A DNA stretch of 64,000 nt from contig NZ_FNPT01000002.1 of NCBI RefSeq assembly GCF_900107375.1, forward strand, positions 55,096 to 119,095. Reading direction: 5' to 3'. The stretch comes from Lysobacter sp. yr284. GTDB lineage: Bacteria > Pseudomonadota > Gammaproteobacteria > Xanthomonadales > Xanthomonadaceae. Below are positions 15,362 through 23,890 of the stretch, piece by piece; the stretch's first letter is position 1, and every line of letters begins with the position of its first letter. The notes below the pieces were generated by a model that had not been told where the DNA came from, searched no databases, and saw only the letters and a list, made by a program, of their open reading frames with translations. Position numbers and translations under genes: made by a program.

Positions 15362-17812
15362 ATGACCCAGCCCCGCTTCGCTCCCCGCCACGCCCGTCCG
15401 CGCCGCGCACCGCTGTACCGTGCGCTCGGCTGCGCCCTGTGGCTCGGCGGCAGCCTGTTCGCCGGCAGCGCGTTCGCCCAGCAGGCGGAGCAGCCCGCGG
15501 CGCAGGAGGCCAGCGAAACGCGGACCCTGGGAACCGTGTCGGTGCTCGGCTCGCGCCGCGCCCAGCGTTCGTCCGACACCACCTCGATCTCGCCGGTCGA
15601 CGTGCTGCCGATGGCCAAGAACACCGAGGAGGGCGCGCAGTTCGACCTCGCCCAATCGCTGCAGTACGCCGCGCCCTCGTTCAACTCGACCCGCCAGAGC
15701 GGCGCCGACGGCGCCGACCTGGTCGACTCGGCCGCGCTGCGCGGCCTGGGCTCGGACCAGACCCTGGTGCTGGTCAACGGCAAGCGCCACCACACCACCG
15801 CGCTGCTGAACCTGTTCGGCGCGCGCAACCGCGGCAACACCGGCACCGACCTCAACACCATCCCGCTGATGGCGATCGACAGCGTCGAGATCCTGCGCGA
15901 CGGCGCCGCCGCGCAGTACGGCTCCGACGCCATCGCCGGGGTCATGAACATCTCGCTGAAGAAGCGCAAGGGCTGCGAGGCCGTGGCCGGCTACGGCCAG
16001 TATTCCAAGGGCGACGGCGAGAACTGGCTGGCCACCGCGTACTGCGGCTTCGGCCTGGGCAGCGACGGCACCATCGGCATCACCGGCGAATGGCAGGACC
16101 GCGGCCGTTCCGACCGCTCCGAGCCGGCCGGCAGCCCGCGCATCATCGGCGACTCCAAGGTCGAGAACCAAACGCTGTTCCTCAACGGCGACAAGCCGCT
16201 GAACGAGAACGTCGATCTGTACTTCACCCTCGGCGTGCAGCGGCGCGACGCGTCCTCGGCGGCGTTCGCGCGCGACGGCATCGGCTCGGAAGACATCCCC
16301 TCGCGCAACTCCGCGGCGATGTACCCCGACGGCTTCGTGCCGTTCATCGACGGCGACATCGACGACCGCTTCGGCATCCTCGGCGCGCGCTGGGCGATGG
16401 GCGAGTGGAACGCCGACCTGTCCTACACCTACGGCTACAGCAAGCTGCGCTACACCATCAACAACACCCTCAACGCCTCGCTGGCGAACCTCGACCTCCT
16501 CAACGGCGGCAAGGGCGTCAGCCCGCGCAGCTTCGACGCCGGCGGGTTCTCGTTCGAACAGAACACGATCAACTTCGACGTCAACCGGTTCTACGACCAC
16601 ATCTTCCGCGGCCTCAACGTCGCCTTCGGCCTGGAGCGCCGCGACGAGCGCTACAAGATCTTCGCCGGCGAGCCGGGTTCCTACCTCGACTACGACGGCG
16701 ACTCCGACGGCGGCAACGCCGGCAGCCAGGGCTTCCCAGGCTTCCGTCCCGGCGATGCCGGCGGCCACAGCCGCGACAGCTGGGCCGCCTACGCCGACGT
16801 CGAAGCCGATTTCACCGAGCGCTTCACCGCCGGCGTGGCGGTGCGCTACGAGGACTACAGCGACTTCGGCAACACCACCACCGGCAAGCTCGCCGCGGGC
16901 TTTCGCGCCACCGACACGCTGATGTTCCGCGCCTCGGCCAGCACCGGCTTCCGCGCGCCGTCGCTGCAGCAGAAGTACTTCTCCTCGACCATCACCGACT
17001 TCGTCAACGGCCAGCCGGTGGACGTGGTGATCGCGCCCAACGGCGGCGCCCTGGCCAACCAGGCCGGGCTGCCGGCGCTGACCAAGGAAAAGTCGCGCAA
17101 CTACACCCTCGGCCTGACCTGGTCGCCGAGCGCCGACACCTCGCTGACGCTGGACGCCTACCGCATCGACATCGACGACCGCATCGTGCTCAGCGGCCGC
17201 TTCGGCGACGACGATCCGGTCATCGGCGACGCGTTGCGCGCGCTGCAGGTCGGCCAGGCGCAGTTCTTCGTCAACTCGGTCGATACCCGCACCGAGGGCG
17301 TGGACTTCACCTTCAACAACGAGCGCGAACTCGGCAACGACTTCAAGCTCGGCACCTTCTTCGCCGTTAACCTCAACCGCACCAAGGTGCGCGCGATCCA
17401 CGCGCCGCCGGCGCTGGTCGGGCGCGAGGACGTGCTGCTGTCCGAACGCGAGCGCCTGTTCATCGAGCAGGGCGCGCCCAAGTCCAAGGCGGTGCTCGGC
17501 TTCGACCTCAGCCGCGGCGCGTGGGAGGGCAACCTCAAGGCGATCTACTTCGGCCCGCAGACGCTGGGCACCTTCACCGGCACCGCCGGCGGCGTGCCCA
17601 ACGCGCGCTACAAGGCCAAGGCCTCGGCCGACCTCAGCGTCACCTACGCCTTCAGCGACAACACCAAGCTGACCGTCGGCGGCACCAACCTGTTCAACGT
17701 CAAGCCGACCCGGCAGGACCCGAACGAGACCGACAACGGCCATATCTTCGACAGCGTCCAGTTCGGCCTGAACGGCACCGCGTATTTCGCCCGTCTTTGG
17801 CATAAGTTCTGA
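15362..17812 (+). CDS. TonB-dependent outer-membrane receptor
   Basis: An 816-residue receptor: signal peptide to about A39 (GSAFA), a TonB-box-like LGTVSVLGSR at about 56-65, a plug domain (about 75-200, with LVLVNGKRHH and EILRDGAAAQYGSDAIAGV), and a 22-strand-type barrel ending in the terminal aromatic WHKF. It takes up a ligand using proton-motive force via TonB-ExbBD. No substrate-specific partner lies next to it; the loops are Asp/Gly-rich. The ligand is unknown. It is preceded by a 250-bp gap and followed by the TfoX-like gene after 25 bp. Confidence 0.92.
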   Translation: MTQPRFAPRHARPRRAPLYRALGCALWLGGSLFAGSAFAQQAEQPAAQEASETRTLGTVSVLGSRRAQRSSDTTSISPVDVLPMAKNTEEGAQFDLAQSLQYAAPSFNSTRQSGADGADLVDSAALRGLGSDQTLVLVNGKRHHTTALLNLFGARNRGNTGTDLNTIPLMAIDSVEILRDGAAAQYGSDAIAGVMNISLKKRKGCEAVAGYGQYSKGDGENWLATAYCGFGLGSDGTIGITGEWQDRGRSDRSEPAGSPRIIGDSKVENQTLFLNGDKPLNENVDLYFTLGVQRRDASSAAFARDGIGSEDIPSRNSAAMYPDGFVPFIDGDIDDRFGILGARWAMGEWNADLSYTYGYSKLRYTINNTLNASLANLDLLNGGKGVSPRSFDAGGFSFEQNTINFDVNRFYDHIFRGLNVAFGLERRDERYKIFAGEPGSYLDYDGDSDGGNAGSQGFPGFRPGDAGGHSRDSWAAYADVEADFTERFTAGVAVRYEDYSDFGNTTTGKLAAGFRATDTLMFRASASTGFRAPSLQQKYFSSTITDFVNGQPVDVVIAPNGGALANQAGLPALTKEKSRNYTLGLTWSPSADTSLTLDAYRIDIDDRIVLSGRFGDDDPVIGDALRALQVGQAQFFVNSVDTRTEGVDFTFNNERELGNDFKLGTFFAVNLNRTKVRAIHAPPALVGREDVLLSERERLFIEQGAPKSKAVLGFDLSRGAWEGNLKAIYFGPQTLGTFTGTAGGVPNARYKAKASADLSVTYAFSDNTKLTVGGTNLFNVKPTRQDPNETDNGHIFDSVQFGLNGTAYFARLWHKF

Positions 17813-17837
17813 TCGCGGCTGCGGGTAGGATCGGGTC

Positions 17838-18212
17838 ATGCACGAGGACCTGATCGCCCACCTGCACGACCTGTCCGCCGGCTTCGGCGCGCTCGATGCG
17901 CGGCGGATGTTCGGCGGGCACGGCGTGTACCGCGACGGCACCATGATCGGATTGCTGTCGGACGAGACCGTGTATCTGAAGACCGACGAACAGACCCTGC
18001 CGCGCTTCCAGGCGGCGGGGTGTTCGCCTTTCCTGTACGCCCGGCGCGGCGAGACCGTGCCGACCAGCTACTGGACGGTGCCGGACGAGGCGATGGAGTC
18101 GCCGCAGCAGATGCGGCCGTGGCTGGCGCTGGCGTGGGAGGCGGCGGTGCGCAAGGCGGCGAAGAAGCGTCCGGCCAAGAAGCGCGCGGCGAAGAAAAAA
18201 CCGCGGCCTTGA
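17838..18212 (+). CDS. TfoX/Sxy N-terminal-domain protein
   Basis: A 124-residue protein with the TfoX N-terminal domain (about 5-95: LDARRMFGGHGVYRDGTMIGLLSDETVYLK, then FLYARRGETVPTSYW). The C-terminal TfoX domain of competence activators is missing and replaced by a Lys/Ala-rich basic tail (from about 105), which may bind nucleic acid. Stand-alone N-terminal TfoX proteins are common and uncharacterised, so a role in competence should not be assumed. It starts 25 bp after the TonB receptor and ends at a 43-bp perfect hairpin. Confidence 0.85.
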   Translation: MHEDLIAHLHDLSAGFGALDARRMFGGHGVYRDGTMIGLLSDETVYLKTDEQTLPRFQAAGCSPFLYARRGETVPTSYWTVPDEAMESPQQMRPWLALAWEAAVRKAAKKRPAKKRAAKKKPRP

Positions 18213-18231
18213 TCCGGATGCGGGTACCCGA

Positions 18232-18330
18232 CTGTAGGAGCGGCGCAAGCCGCGACCGCGACAACACAACTACGCCGCAACCTTCGCCGTAGTTGTGTTG
18301 TCGCGGTCGCGGCTTGCGCCGCTCCTACAG
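18232..18330. repeat. perfect 43-bp inverted repeat (REP type)
   Basis: Arms 18232-18274 and 18288-18330 are exactly complementary over 43 bp with a 13-base loop. The outer part is the CTGTAGGAGCGGCGCAAGCC family sequence; the inner part (CAACACAACTACG) is not family consensus yet is also perfectly paired. It lies between convergent genes, where it could terminate transcription from both sides. Confidence 0.9.
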
Positions 18331-18356
18331 GTAGCGAGCCGAAGCAGCGCGGCGGC

Positions 18357-19241
18357 TCAATCCTTTTCCACCGCCAGCAACCAATCCAGGAACGCCCGCG
18401 CCGCCGGCCGCAGCCGCCGGTGCGCGGGATAGATCGCGTAGTACGACCAGCGTGCGGTCATCTTCGGCCCCGGCAGCTGGATCAACTGGCCCGAACGCAG
18501 GTAGGGCACCACGATCTGCTCGCGCGCCAACGCCGCGCCCAGGCCGTGCGCGGCGGCCATCAGCGCGTCGGTGGTGTCGCTGAAGGTGTAGCGCTCCTCG
18601 AGCTTGCGCCCGTGCACGCCGGCGGCGCGGAACCAGTCGTGCCAGCCCTGGCGGGCGTGGTCGGCGATCAACGGCAGCTCGGCGATCTGCGCCGGCTCGT
18701 CGATCGCCTCGACCCCGGGCGTACGCGGCGAGGTCACCGGGAACAGCGCGTCGGCCATCAGGAAATGCGAGGTCAGCCCCGGCCAGTGGCCGGCGCCGTG
18801 GCGGATGCCCAGGTCCGGGCCGCTGTCGTCGAAACGGGCCAGGGCGATCTCGGTATCCACGCTGAGCTGGATGTGCGGGTGGGCGCGGGCGAACTCGGGC
18901 AGGCGCGGCAGCAGCCAGGTGTAGGCCAGCGAGTGCAGGGTGGTGATGCGGACCCGGTCGCGCTCCTCGCGCGCCAGGCGCAGGCTGCGCAGCACGCCGT
19001 CGACGTCGGCCAGCGCGGTGCCGGCGGCATCGGCCAGTTGCCGGCCCTGCGGGGTCAGCGCGACCCCGCGCGCATGGCGCTGGAACAGGCTCACCCCGAG
19101 CCGGCTTTCCAGCTTGCGCACGTGGTGGCTGACCGCGCTGGCGGTGAGGTGCAGTTCCTCGGCGGCGTGGGCGAAGTTCTGGTGGCGCGCCGCCGCCTCG
19201 AACGCCGCCAGGGCCGGAAGCCAGTCCGCTCGCAGGGCCAT
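18357..19241 (-). CDS. LysR-family regulator, GcvA-like
   Basis: A 294-residue LysR regulator. The N-terminal winged helix spans 5-65 (FEAAARHQNFAHAAEELHLTASAVSHHVRKLE), followed by the effector domain (about 92-290) with GcvA-like features. It is divergent from the small cupin gene (starts 147 bp apart) and likely controls it. The operator could not be fixed; the shared gap holds an AT-richer stretch around 19250-19340. Confidence 0.9.
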   Translation of the reverse strand: MALRADWLPALAAFEAAARHQNFAHAAEELHLTASAVSHHVRKLESRLGVSLFQRHARGVALTPQGRQLADAAGTALADVDGVLRSLRLAREERDRVRITTLHSLAYTWLLPRLPEFARAHPHIQLSVDTEIALARFDDSGPDLGIRHGAGHWPGLTSHFLMADALFPVTSPRTPGVEAIDEPAQIAELPLIADHARQGWHDWFRAAGVHGRKLEERYTFSDTTDALMAAAHGLGAALAREQIVVPYLRSGQLIQLPGPKMTARWSYYAIYPAHRRLRPAARAFLDWLLAVEKD

Positions 19242-19388
19242 CGGAGCCTCAAGTCAAATTTGTGCCTGGGTGCGAAAGTATGCGCTTGCGTTGGATTAGC
19301 GGCCAGTCAGAATAAGCGCCAGGGAAAAGCCAGATTATCGTCGCAGCTGCCCGCAGCCCGTCGCGCCCCCGCCTTCCGACGCCCGCAC

Positions 19389-19685
19389 ATGAGCCTCATC
19401 GACCTGCTCGCGACCGCCGCCGAACTGCCCGAGGCCTGGCGTTCGCGCGTGGTCGGCCGCTTCGGCGGCGCCAACTTCAAGCTGCTGCGCATGGACGCCG
19501 GCGCCTACGAGGAAGAGACGCACGATTTCGCCGAGGGCCTGCTGGTGCTCGACGGAAACATGCGCCTGAGCGTCGGCGGCGTAGTGGTCGAGGTCGGCGC
19601 GGGGCAGTTGTACGTGGTGCCCGCCGGGGTGGCCCACGCGGTCGCGTCGGGCAGCCGCGGCACCTTGGCGATCCTGGACGCCTGA
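19389..19685 (+). CDS. small cupin-domain protein
   Basis: A 98-residue single-cupin protein: NFKLLRMDAGAYEEETHDFAEGLLVLDGNMRLSVGG then GQLYVVPAGVAHAVASG. The metal site is partly recognisable (Glu/His in the first motif around 42-46, His78 in the second). Function is unknown; such proteins bind small acids or sugars. It is divergent from the LysR gene, which probably regulates it. The ATG at 19389 gives the compact cupin; longer frames upstream are antisense to LysR. Confidence 0.8.
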   Translation: MSLIDLLATAAELPEAWRSRVVGRFGGANFKLLRMDAGAYEEETHDFAEGLLVLDGNMRLSVGGVVVEVGAGQLYVVPAGVAHAVASGSRGTLAILDA

Positions 19686-19940
19686 GCGCGGCGCCGGCGG
19701 ATGCGCCGCCGGGCCGGCGCGCGACGCCGGCGCGGATCGGTGCGAATCCGGATAGCCGCAGGCGCGCCGCGCTACGACCGTAGCGACGGGCGCGGCGCGG
19801 CGCGTCGCCGATCCGGTCGCCCCATCGCGCGCAACGGCGTCCGCCGCCGTTGCGCCAGCCGCGTCGCCGCGAGGCCGGCGCGGCCGTGTTCCCCCGCAAG
19901 CGTCCGCATCGCGCGGCCGCCGTTTCCGAGGATATTGCGC

Positions 19941-20879
19941 ATGCGTTCCCCCGAACTCGCCGCCACCGTGACGCCCACCGGCTCCACGCCCGCGCCCGCC
20001 GCCGCCGTCGAAGCCTCCGCCCGCGCCGGCTGGCGCACGCCGCTGGAGCTGACCGTGCTCGGCGCGATCTGGGGCGGCTCGTTCCTGTTCATGCGCGTGG
20101 CCGCCAAGGACTTCGGCGCGCTGCCGCTGGTGGAGATGCGCCTGGGTCTGGGCGCGCTGATCCTGCTGCCGTTCCTGTGGAAGGCGCGCGAGTCGTTCCG
20201 CGGCGCCAGGATCTGGGCCAAGCTGGCGCTGATCGGCGTGATCAACTCGGCGGTGCCGTTCGCGCTGTTCGCCTGGGCCGCGCAGCGCGCGCCGGCCGGC
20301 GTCGGCGCGATCACCAATTCGATGGCGGTGCTGTTCACCGCGTTGGTCGGCTTCCTGTTCTTCGGCGAGAAGATCGGCGCGCAGCGCGCGATCGCGCTGC
20401 TGGCCGGTTTCGCCGGCGTGGTGGTGCTGGCCAGCGGCAAGACCGCCGGCGCCAGCATCGGCTGGGCGGTGGCGGCCGGCTGCGCGGCCGCGTTCCTGTA
20501 CGGCATCGGCGCCAACCTGGTGCGGCGCCAGCTCACCGGCCTGCCGGCCGCGGCGGTGGCGGCGGCGACGCTGGGCACCTCGGCCCTGCTGACCCTGCCG
20601 TTCGCGATCGCCAGCTGGCCCGCGCACGCGATCCCGGCCAAGTCGTGGCTGTCGGCGACGATGCTCGGCGTGCTGTGCACCGGCGTGGCCTTCGTCATGT
20701 ACTACCGGTTGATCCAGCGCATCGGCGCCGGCCGCGCGGTCGCGGTGACCTACCTGGTGCCGCTGTTCGGCGTGGCCTGGGGCTGGATGCTGCTGGACGA
20801 ACCGCTGACCCTGACGATGCTGGTCGCCGGCGCGCTGATCCTGGGCAGCGTGGCGATGAGCCAGCGCGCGGGGAAGTAA
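19941..20879 (+). CDS. EamA/DMT-superfamily transporter
   Basis: A 312-residue inner-membrane protein with about ten hydrophobic segments in two EamA repeats (about 35-160 and 175-305). Typical motifs are AIWGGSFLFMRVAAKDFGALPLVEMRLG and VTYLVPLFGVAWGWMLLDEPLT. The DMT superfamily exports metabolites or amino acids; the substrate is unknown. The Ala/Thr/Pro-rich N-terminus (1-30) is cytoplasmic. The 255-bp gap from the cupin gene makes an own promoter likely. Confidence 0.9.
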   Translation: MRSPELAATVTPTGSTPAPAAAVEASARAGWRTPLELTVLGAIWGGSFLFMRVAAKDFGALPLVEMRLGLGALILLPFLWKARESFRGARIWAKLALIGVINSAVPFALFAWAAQRAPAGVGAITNSMAVLFTALVGFLFFGEKIGAQRAIALLAGFAGVVVLASGKTAGASIGWAVAAGCAAAFLYGIGANLVRRQLTGLPAAAVAAATLGTSALLTLPFAIASWPAHAIPAKSWLSATMLGVLCTGVAFVMYYRLIQRIGAGRAVAVTYLVPLFGVAWGWMLLDEPLTLTMLVAGALILGSVAMSQRAGK

Positions 20880-20954
20880 AGGCGCAGGTTCGGCCGCAGC
20901 GCGGCTTCGCTCTCGCGAACGGGGAAATCCACGGACGTCGGGGGCATGCATCGA

Positions 20955-20997
20955 TGAAGCCCTGGATTCCCGCGTTCGCGGGATTGACGGGCGAAAG
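20955..20997. repeat. short CGCGTTCGCG dispersed repeat
   Basis: Around GGATTCCCGCGTTCGCGGGA there is a short dyad (CCCGC, TTC, GCGGG) followed by TTGACGGGCGAAAGCGG. Elements of this form are widespread in Xanthomonadaceae intergenic DNA. It is the only copy recognised in this window. Confidence 0.5.
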
Positions 20998-21053
20998 CGG
21001 AAGCGCCAGCGAACTCGCCACACCCTCCCACCCGATTCCCAACGGAGCCCCGC

Positions 21054-21950
21054 GTGACCCCGATCCAGCACCGCGTGCAGTTCGACTTCGAAGTGGAATT
21101 CACCAACGGCGGCGGCCTGCAAGGCCAGGGCTTCCGCCTCGACATCGACGGCGAGGACATCGCCGATGCCGAACTGGCGGCCTACATCGTGCAAGACCTG
21201 CGCCTGCTGATGGCCGGGCCGATCCGCATCCTCAACAAGACCATCCTGGTCGAACCGCACAAGCGCGCCGCCGGCGCGCTGGAAAGCGGCGCGGTGCGCT
21301 ACGTCGACCTGAGCCACACCATCGAAGACGGCCTGGTCACCTATCCGGGCATGCCGCCGGCGCACATCTGCGACTACCTCAGCCGCGAGGATTCGCGCGG
21401 GGTCTATGCCGAAGGCACGCAGTTCCAGATCGGCCGGATCGACATGGTCGCCAACACCGGCACCTACATCGATTGCCCGTCGCACCGTTATGCCGACGGC
21501 AAGGACCTGTCGCAGATCGGCGCGGAGGATTGCGCCGATCTCGACGCGCTGGTGGTGCGCGTGCCCGAGTCGCTGCGGGCGATCGACGACTCGCATTTCC
21601 GCGGCCTGGAACTGCGCGGCCGCGCGGTGCTGGTGCACACCGGCTGGGACCGGCATTTCGCAACGCAGGCCTACGGCGTCGGCCATCCGTTCCTGACCGA
21701 AGCCGCGGCGCAGTGGCTGCGCGATTGCGGCGTGCGTCTGGTCGGGATCGACTCGGTCAACATCGACGACACCTCGGGCAAATCGCGGCCGGTGCATTCG
21801 ACCCTGCTCGGCGCGGGCATCCTGATTGTCGAGCACCTGCGCAACCTGGCGGCGTTGCCCGACAGCGGTTTCAGCTTCAGCGCGGTGCCGCCGAAGGTGA
21901 AGGGGATGGGGACCTTCCCGGTGCGGGCGTTGGCGAAGCTGCGGGGTTAG
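21054..21950 (+). CDS. cyclase-family protein with N-terminal extension and altered metal motif
   Basis: A 298-residue protein with a GTG start at 21054. The C-terminal part (about 82-290) is the kynurenine-formamidase-like cyclase fold (PF04199): VDLSHTIEDGLVTYPGMPP, then 134-144 NTGTYIDCPSH. The canonical HxGTHxD zinc ligands read N134-T-G-T-Y138-I-D140, so both histidines are replaced and only the aspartate remains. The first 70 residues form an extra N-terminal piece (FDFEVEFTNGGGLQGQGF to ILVEPHKR). It may hydrolyse an amide or lactone with a rearranged site, or be non-catalytic. Confidence 0.82.
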   Translation: MTPIQHRVQFDFEVEFTNGGGLQGQGFRLDIDGEDIADAELAAYIVQDLRLLMAGPIRILNKTILVEPHKRAAGALESGAVRYVDLSHTIEDGLVTYPGMPPAHICDYLSREDSRGVYAEGTQFQIGRIDMVANTGTYIDCPSHRYADGKDLSQIGAEDCADLDALVVRVPESLRAIDDSHFRGLELRGRAVLVHTGWDRHFATQAYGVGHPFLTEAAAQWLRDCGVRLVGIDSVNIDDTSGKSRPVHSTLLGAGILIVEHLRNLAALPDSGFSFSAVPPKVKGMGTFPVRALAKLRG

Positions 21951-21965
21951 TGAGTCGCGGCTGAC

Positions 21966-22054
21966 AGGAAAGCATCGGGCCCGAAGGCCCTCCCACAACA
22001 GCGATCGCGACAAGCCCGCTGTTGTGGGAGGGCCTTCAGGCCCGATGCTTTCCT
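21966..22054. repeat. inverted repeat, GTGGGAGGG family
   Basis: Arms 21966-22002 and 22018-22054 (37 bp each) are complementary except at one position, with a 15-base loop. It sits between convergent genes and could act as a bidirectional terminator. Confidence 0.85.
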
Positions 22055-22072
22055 CTCAGAACAGGCCGCCCC

Positions 22073-22975
22073 TTACTGCTGCAGATACTCCTGCAACGCC
22101 GCGATCGCCAGCCGCACCTTCGCCGGTTGCGGCTCGCGCTGCGCGGTCACCGCGAACACGCCCAGCGCCGGCATCCGCCACTGCGGCAGCACCAGCACCG
22201 CGCGGCCGTCCGCCACCAGCGGCATCGCGTCGGGCTCGGGCAGGCGCACGATGCCGAGCCCCTGCAGCATCATCTGCCCGACCACGCGCGAGTTGTTGGC
22301 GACGATGCGCCCGCTCACCCGCACCCGCCGCGACGGTTCGCCGTCGCGGAACAGCTCGACGTACTCGGGCTGGTTGATCACGCTCAGGATCAGCATCGGA
22401 TGTTCGGCCAGTTCCTCCGGCGCGCGCGGCAGGCCGTGCGCGCGCGCGTACTCGGCCGAGGCCACCAGCAGGTGCCGCCATTCGGCCAGGCGCCGCGCGA
22501 CCAGGTTCGAATCCAGCAGCCGGCCGACCCGGATCGCCAGGTCGATGCGCTCGCCGATCAGGTCGATCTGGCGGTCGTCGGCGAAGATCCGCAGCGCCAG
22601 CGCCGGGTGCGCGCGCAGCAGCGGCGCCAGCGCCGGCGCCAGGTGCTGGGCGAAGCCGACCGGCACGGCGATGCGCAACTCGCCGCGCGGCGCCTCGCGC
22701 AGGTCGCCCAGGTGCCGTTCGGCCGCGCGCGCGGCGTGCAGCATGGCCGCGCAGTCCTCGTAGTAGGCCTGCCCGATCTCGGTGGTGCTGAGCTTGCGGG
22801 TCGAGCGGTGGAGCAGGGCGGCGCCGGTCTCGGCCTCGAGCTGGCGCAACTGCTGGCTGACCGCCGAGGGGGTCATGTCCAGCTCGCGCGCGGCCGCGCT
22901 CATCGAGCCCAGCTCGACCACGCGGGCGAACACGGCCATGCGCTTGAGCCGGTCTATCGTGAAGTCCAGCTTCAT
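22073..22975 (-). CDS. LysR-family transcriptional regulator
   Basis: A 300-residue LysR protein: helix-turn-helix at 10-68 (RMAVFARVVELGSMSAAARELDMTPSAVSQQLRQLE) and effector domain about 95-295. The ATG at 22975 (MKLDFTIDRLKRM) matches the common N-terminus; upstream in-frame Met codons give a non-homologous extension. It is divergent from the NAD(P)-binding oxidoreductase with 83 bp between starts, so it most likely regulates that gene. Confidence 0.9.
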   Translation of the reverse strand: MKLDFTIDRLKRMAVFARVVELGSMSAAARELDMTPSAVSQQLRQLEAETGAALLHRSTRKLSTTEIGQAYYEDCAAMLHAARAAERHLGDLREAPRGELRIAVPVGFAQHLAPALAPLLRAHPALALRIFADDRQIDLIGERIDLAIRVGRLLDSNLVARRLAEWRHLLVASAEYARAHGLPRAPEELAEHPMLILSVINQPEYVELFRDGEPSRRVRVSGRIVANNSRVVGQMMLQGLGIVRLPEPDAMPLVADGRAVLVLPQWRMPALGVFAVTAQREPQPAKVRLAIAALQEYLQQ

Positions 22976-22989
22976 GGTCCTAGTCTCCA

Positions 22990-23030
22990 AGGCCGGATTA
23001 TCGCCGGACCTGTTAGCGCACAGACTATAT
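22990..23030. promoter_or_regulatory. divergent LysR/oxidoreductase control region
   Basis: The 83-bp gap contains an imperfect dyad, GGCCGGATTATCGCCGGACC (about 22991-23010), and a TATAT -10-like box near 23026-23030 for the plus-strand gene. A LysR operator is expected here; this is the best candidate but no T-N11-A match was confirmed. Confidence 0.35.
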
Positions 23031-23058
23031 CCCGTCCTCAAACCAACGGGAGTTCCCC

Positions 23059-23718
23059 ATGAACATCGTCCTTATCGGCGCCACCGGCTACGTTGGCCGC
23101 GCCGTCCTCGAAGAAGCCCTGAACCGCGGCCACCGGGTCACCGCCGTGGCCCGCAATACCGACTCGCTGCCGGCCCACGCCGGCCTGACCGCCCGCGCCG
23201 CGACCATCGGCGGCGACGACCCGGCCGCGCTGGCCGCGCTGGCCGCGACGCTGCGCGGCGCCGACGCGGCGATCGCCTCGTTCAACGCCGGCGGCTGGCA
23301 GAACCCGAACCTCGGCGCCGACACCGTCGCTGGCTACGCGCAGATCGTCGCTGCGGCCAAGCAGGCCGGCGTGCCGCGCCTGCTGGTGGTCGGCGGCGCC
23401 GGCAGCCTGGAGGTGGCGCCGGGCCAGCAGGTGCTCGACCAGCCCGGCTTCCCCGACGAATACCGCGCCGGCGCCGAGGCCATGCGCAGCGTGCTCAAGA
23501 CCCTGCGCGAGGAGCGCGAACTGGACTGGACCTTCCTGTCGCCGGCCGCGCACCTGGTGCCGGGCGAACGCACCGGCCGCTTCCGCCTCGGCGGCGACCA
23601 ACTGCTGGTCGATGCCGCGGGCGAGAGCACGATCTCGGTGCAGGACTACGCGGTGGCGCTGATCGACGAACTCGAGCAGCCGGCGCATTCGCGCAAGCGG
23701 TTCACGCTGGCGTACTGA
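23059..23718 (+). CDS. NAD(P)H-binding oxidoreductase (atypical SDR)
   Basis: A 219-residue Rossmann protein of the NAD(P)H-binding PF13460 type. The dinucleotide motif is G7ATGYVG13 at the N-terminus. VVGGAGSLEVAPGQQVLDQPGFP and WTFLSPAAHLVPGERTGRF are typical. The catalytic Tyr-x3-Lys of classical SDRs is not evident. It probably reduces quinones or small carbonyls. The gene is divergent from its likely LysR regulator. Confidence 0.88.
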   Translation: MNIVLIGATGYVGRAVLEEALNRGHRVTAVARNTDSLPAHAGLTARAATIGGDDPAALAALAATLRGADAAIASFNAGGWQNPNLGADTVAGYAQIVAAAKQAGVPRLLVVGGAGSLEVAPGQQVLDQPGFPDEYRAGAEAMRSVLKTLREERELDWTFLSPAAHLVPGERTGRFRLGGDQLLVDAAGESTISVQDYAVALIDELEQPAHSRKRFTLAY

Positions 23719-23777
23719 GCCGGCGGGTCGGGAGGGCTTTCGGCGCCGATGCGGCGGGTTCGTCGCAGCGGACCGGG

Positions 23778-23848
23778 AAGCGTCGGGCCTGAAGGCCCTC
23801 CCACAACTGCAGCGGGCGGGAACCGTGGGAGGGCTTCAGCCCCGACGT
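23778..23848. repeat. inverted repeat, GTGGGAGGG family
   Basis: AAGCGTCGGGCCTGAAGGCC with CTCCCAC on one side and GTGGGAGGGCTTCAGCCCCG on the other, separated by about 22 bases. It lies between the convergent oxidoreductase and DUF72 genes. Confidence 0.75.
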
Positions 23849-23890
23849 TGTTCGCTCGGGTCGCGGCATGCCCGTCCCTGCGCCCCCGTT

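Noticed and set aside
17838..18212. Competence regulator Sxy/TfoX
   Set aside because: Only the N-terminal domain is present; stand-alone versions are not shown to regulate competence.
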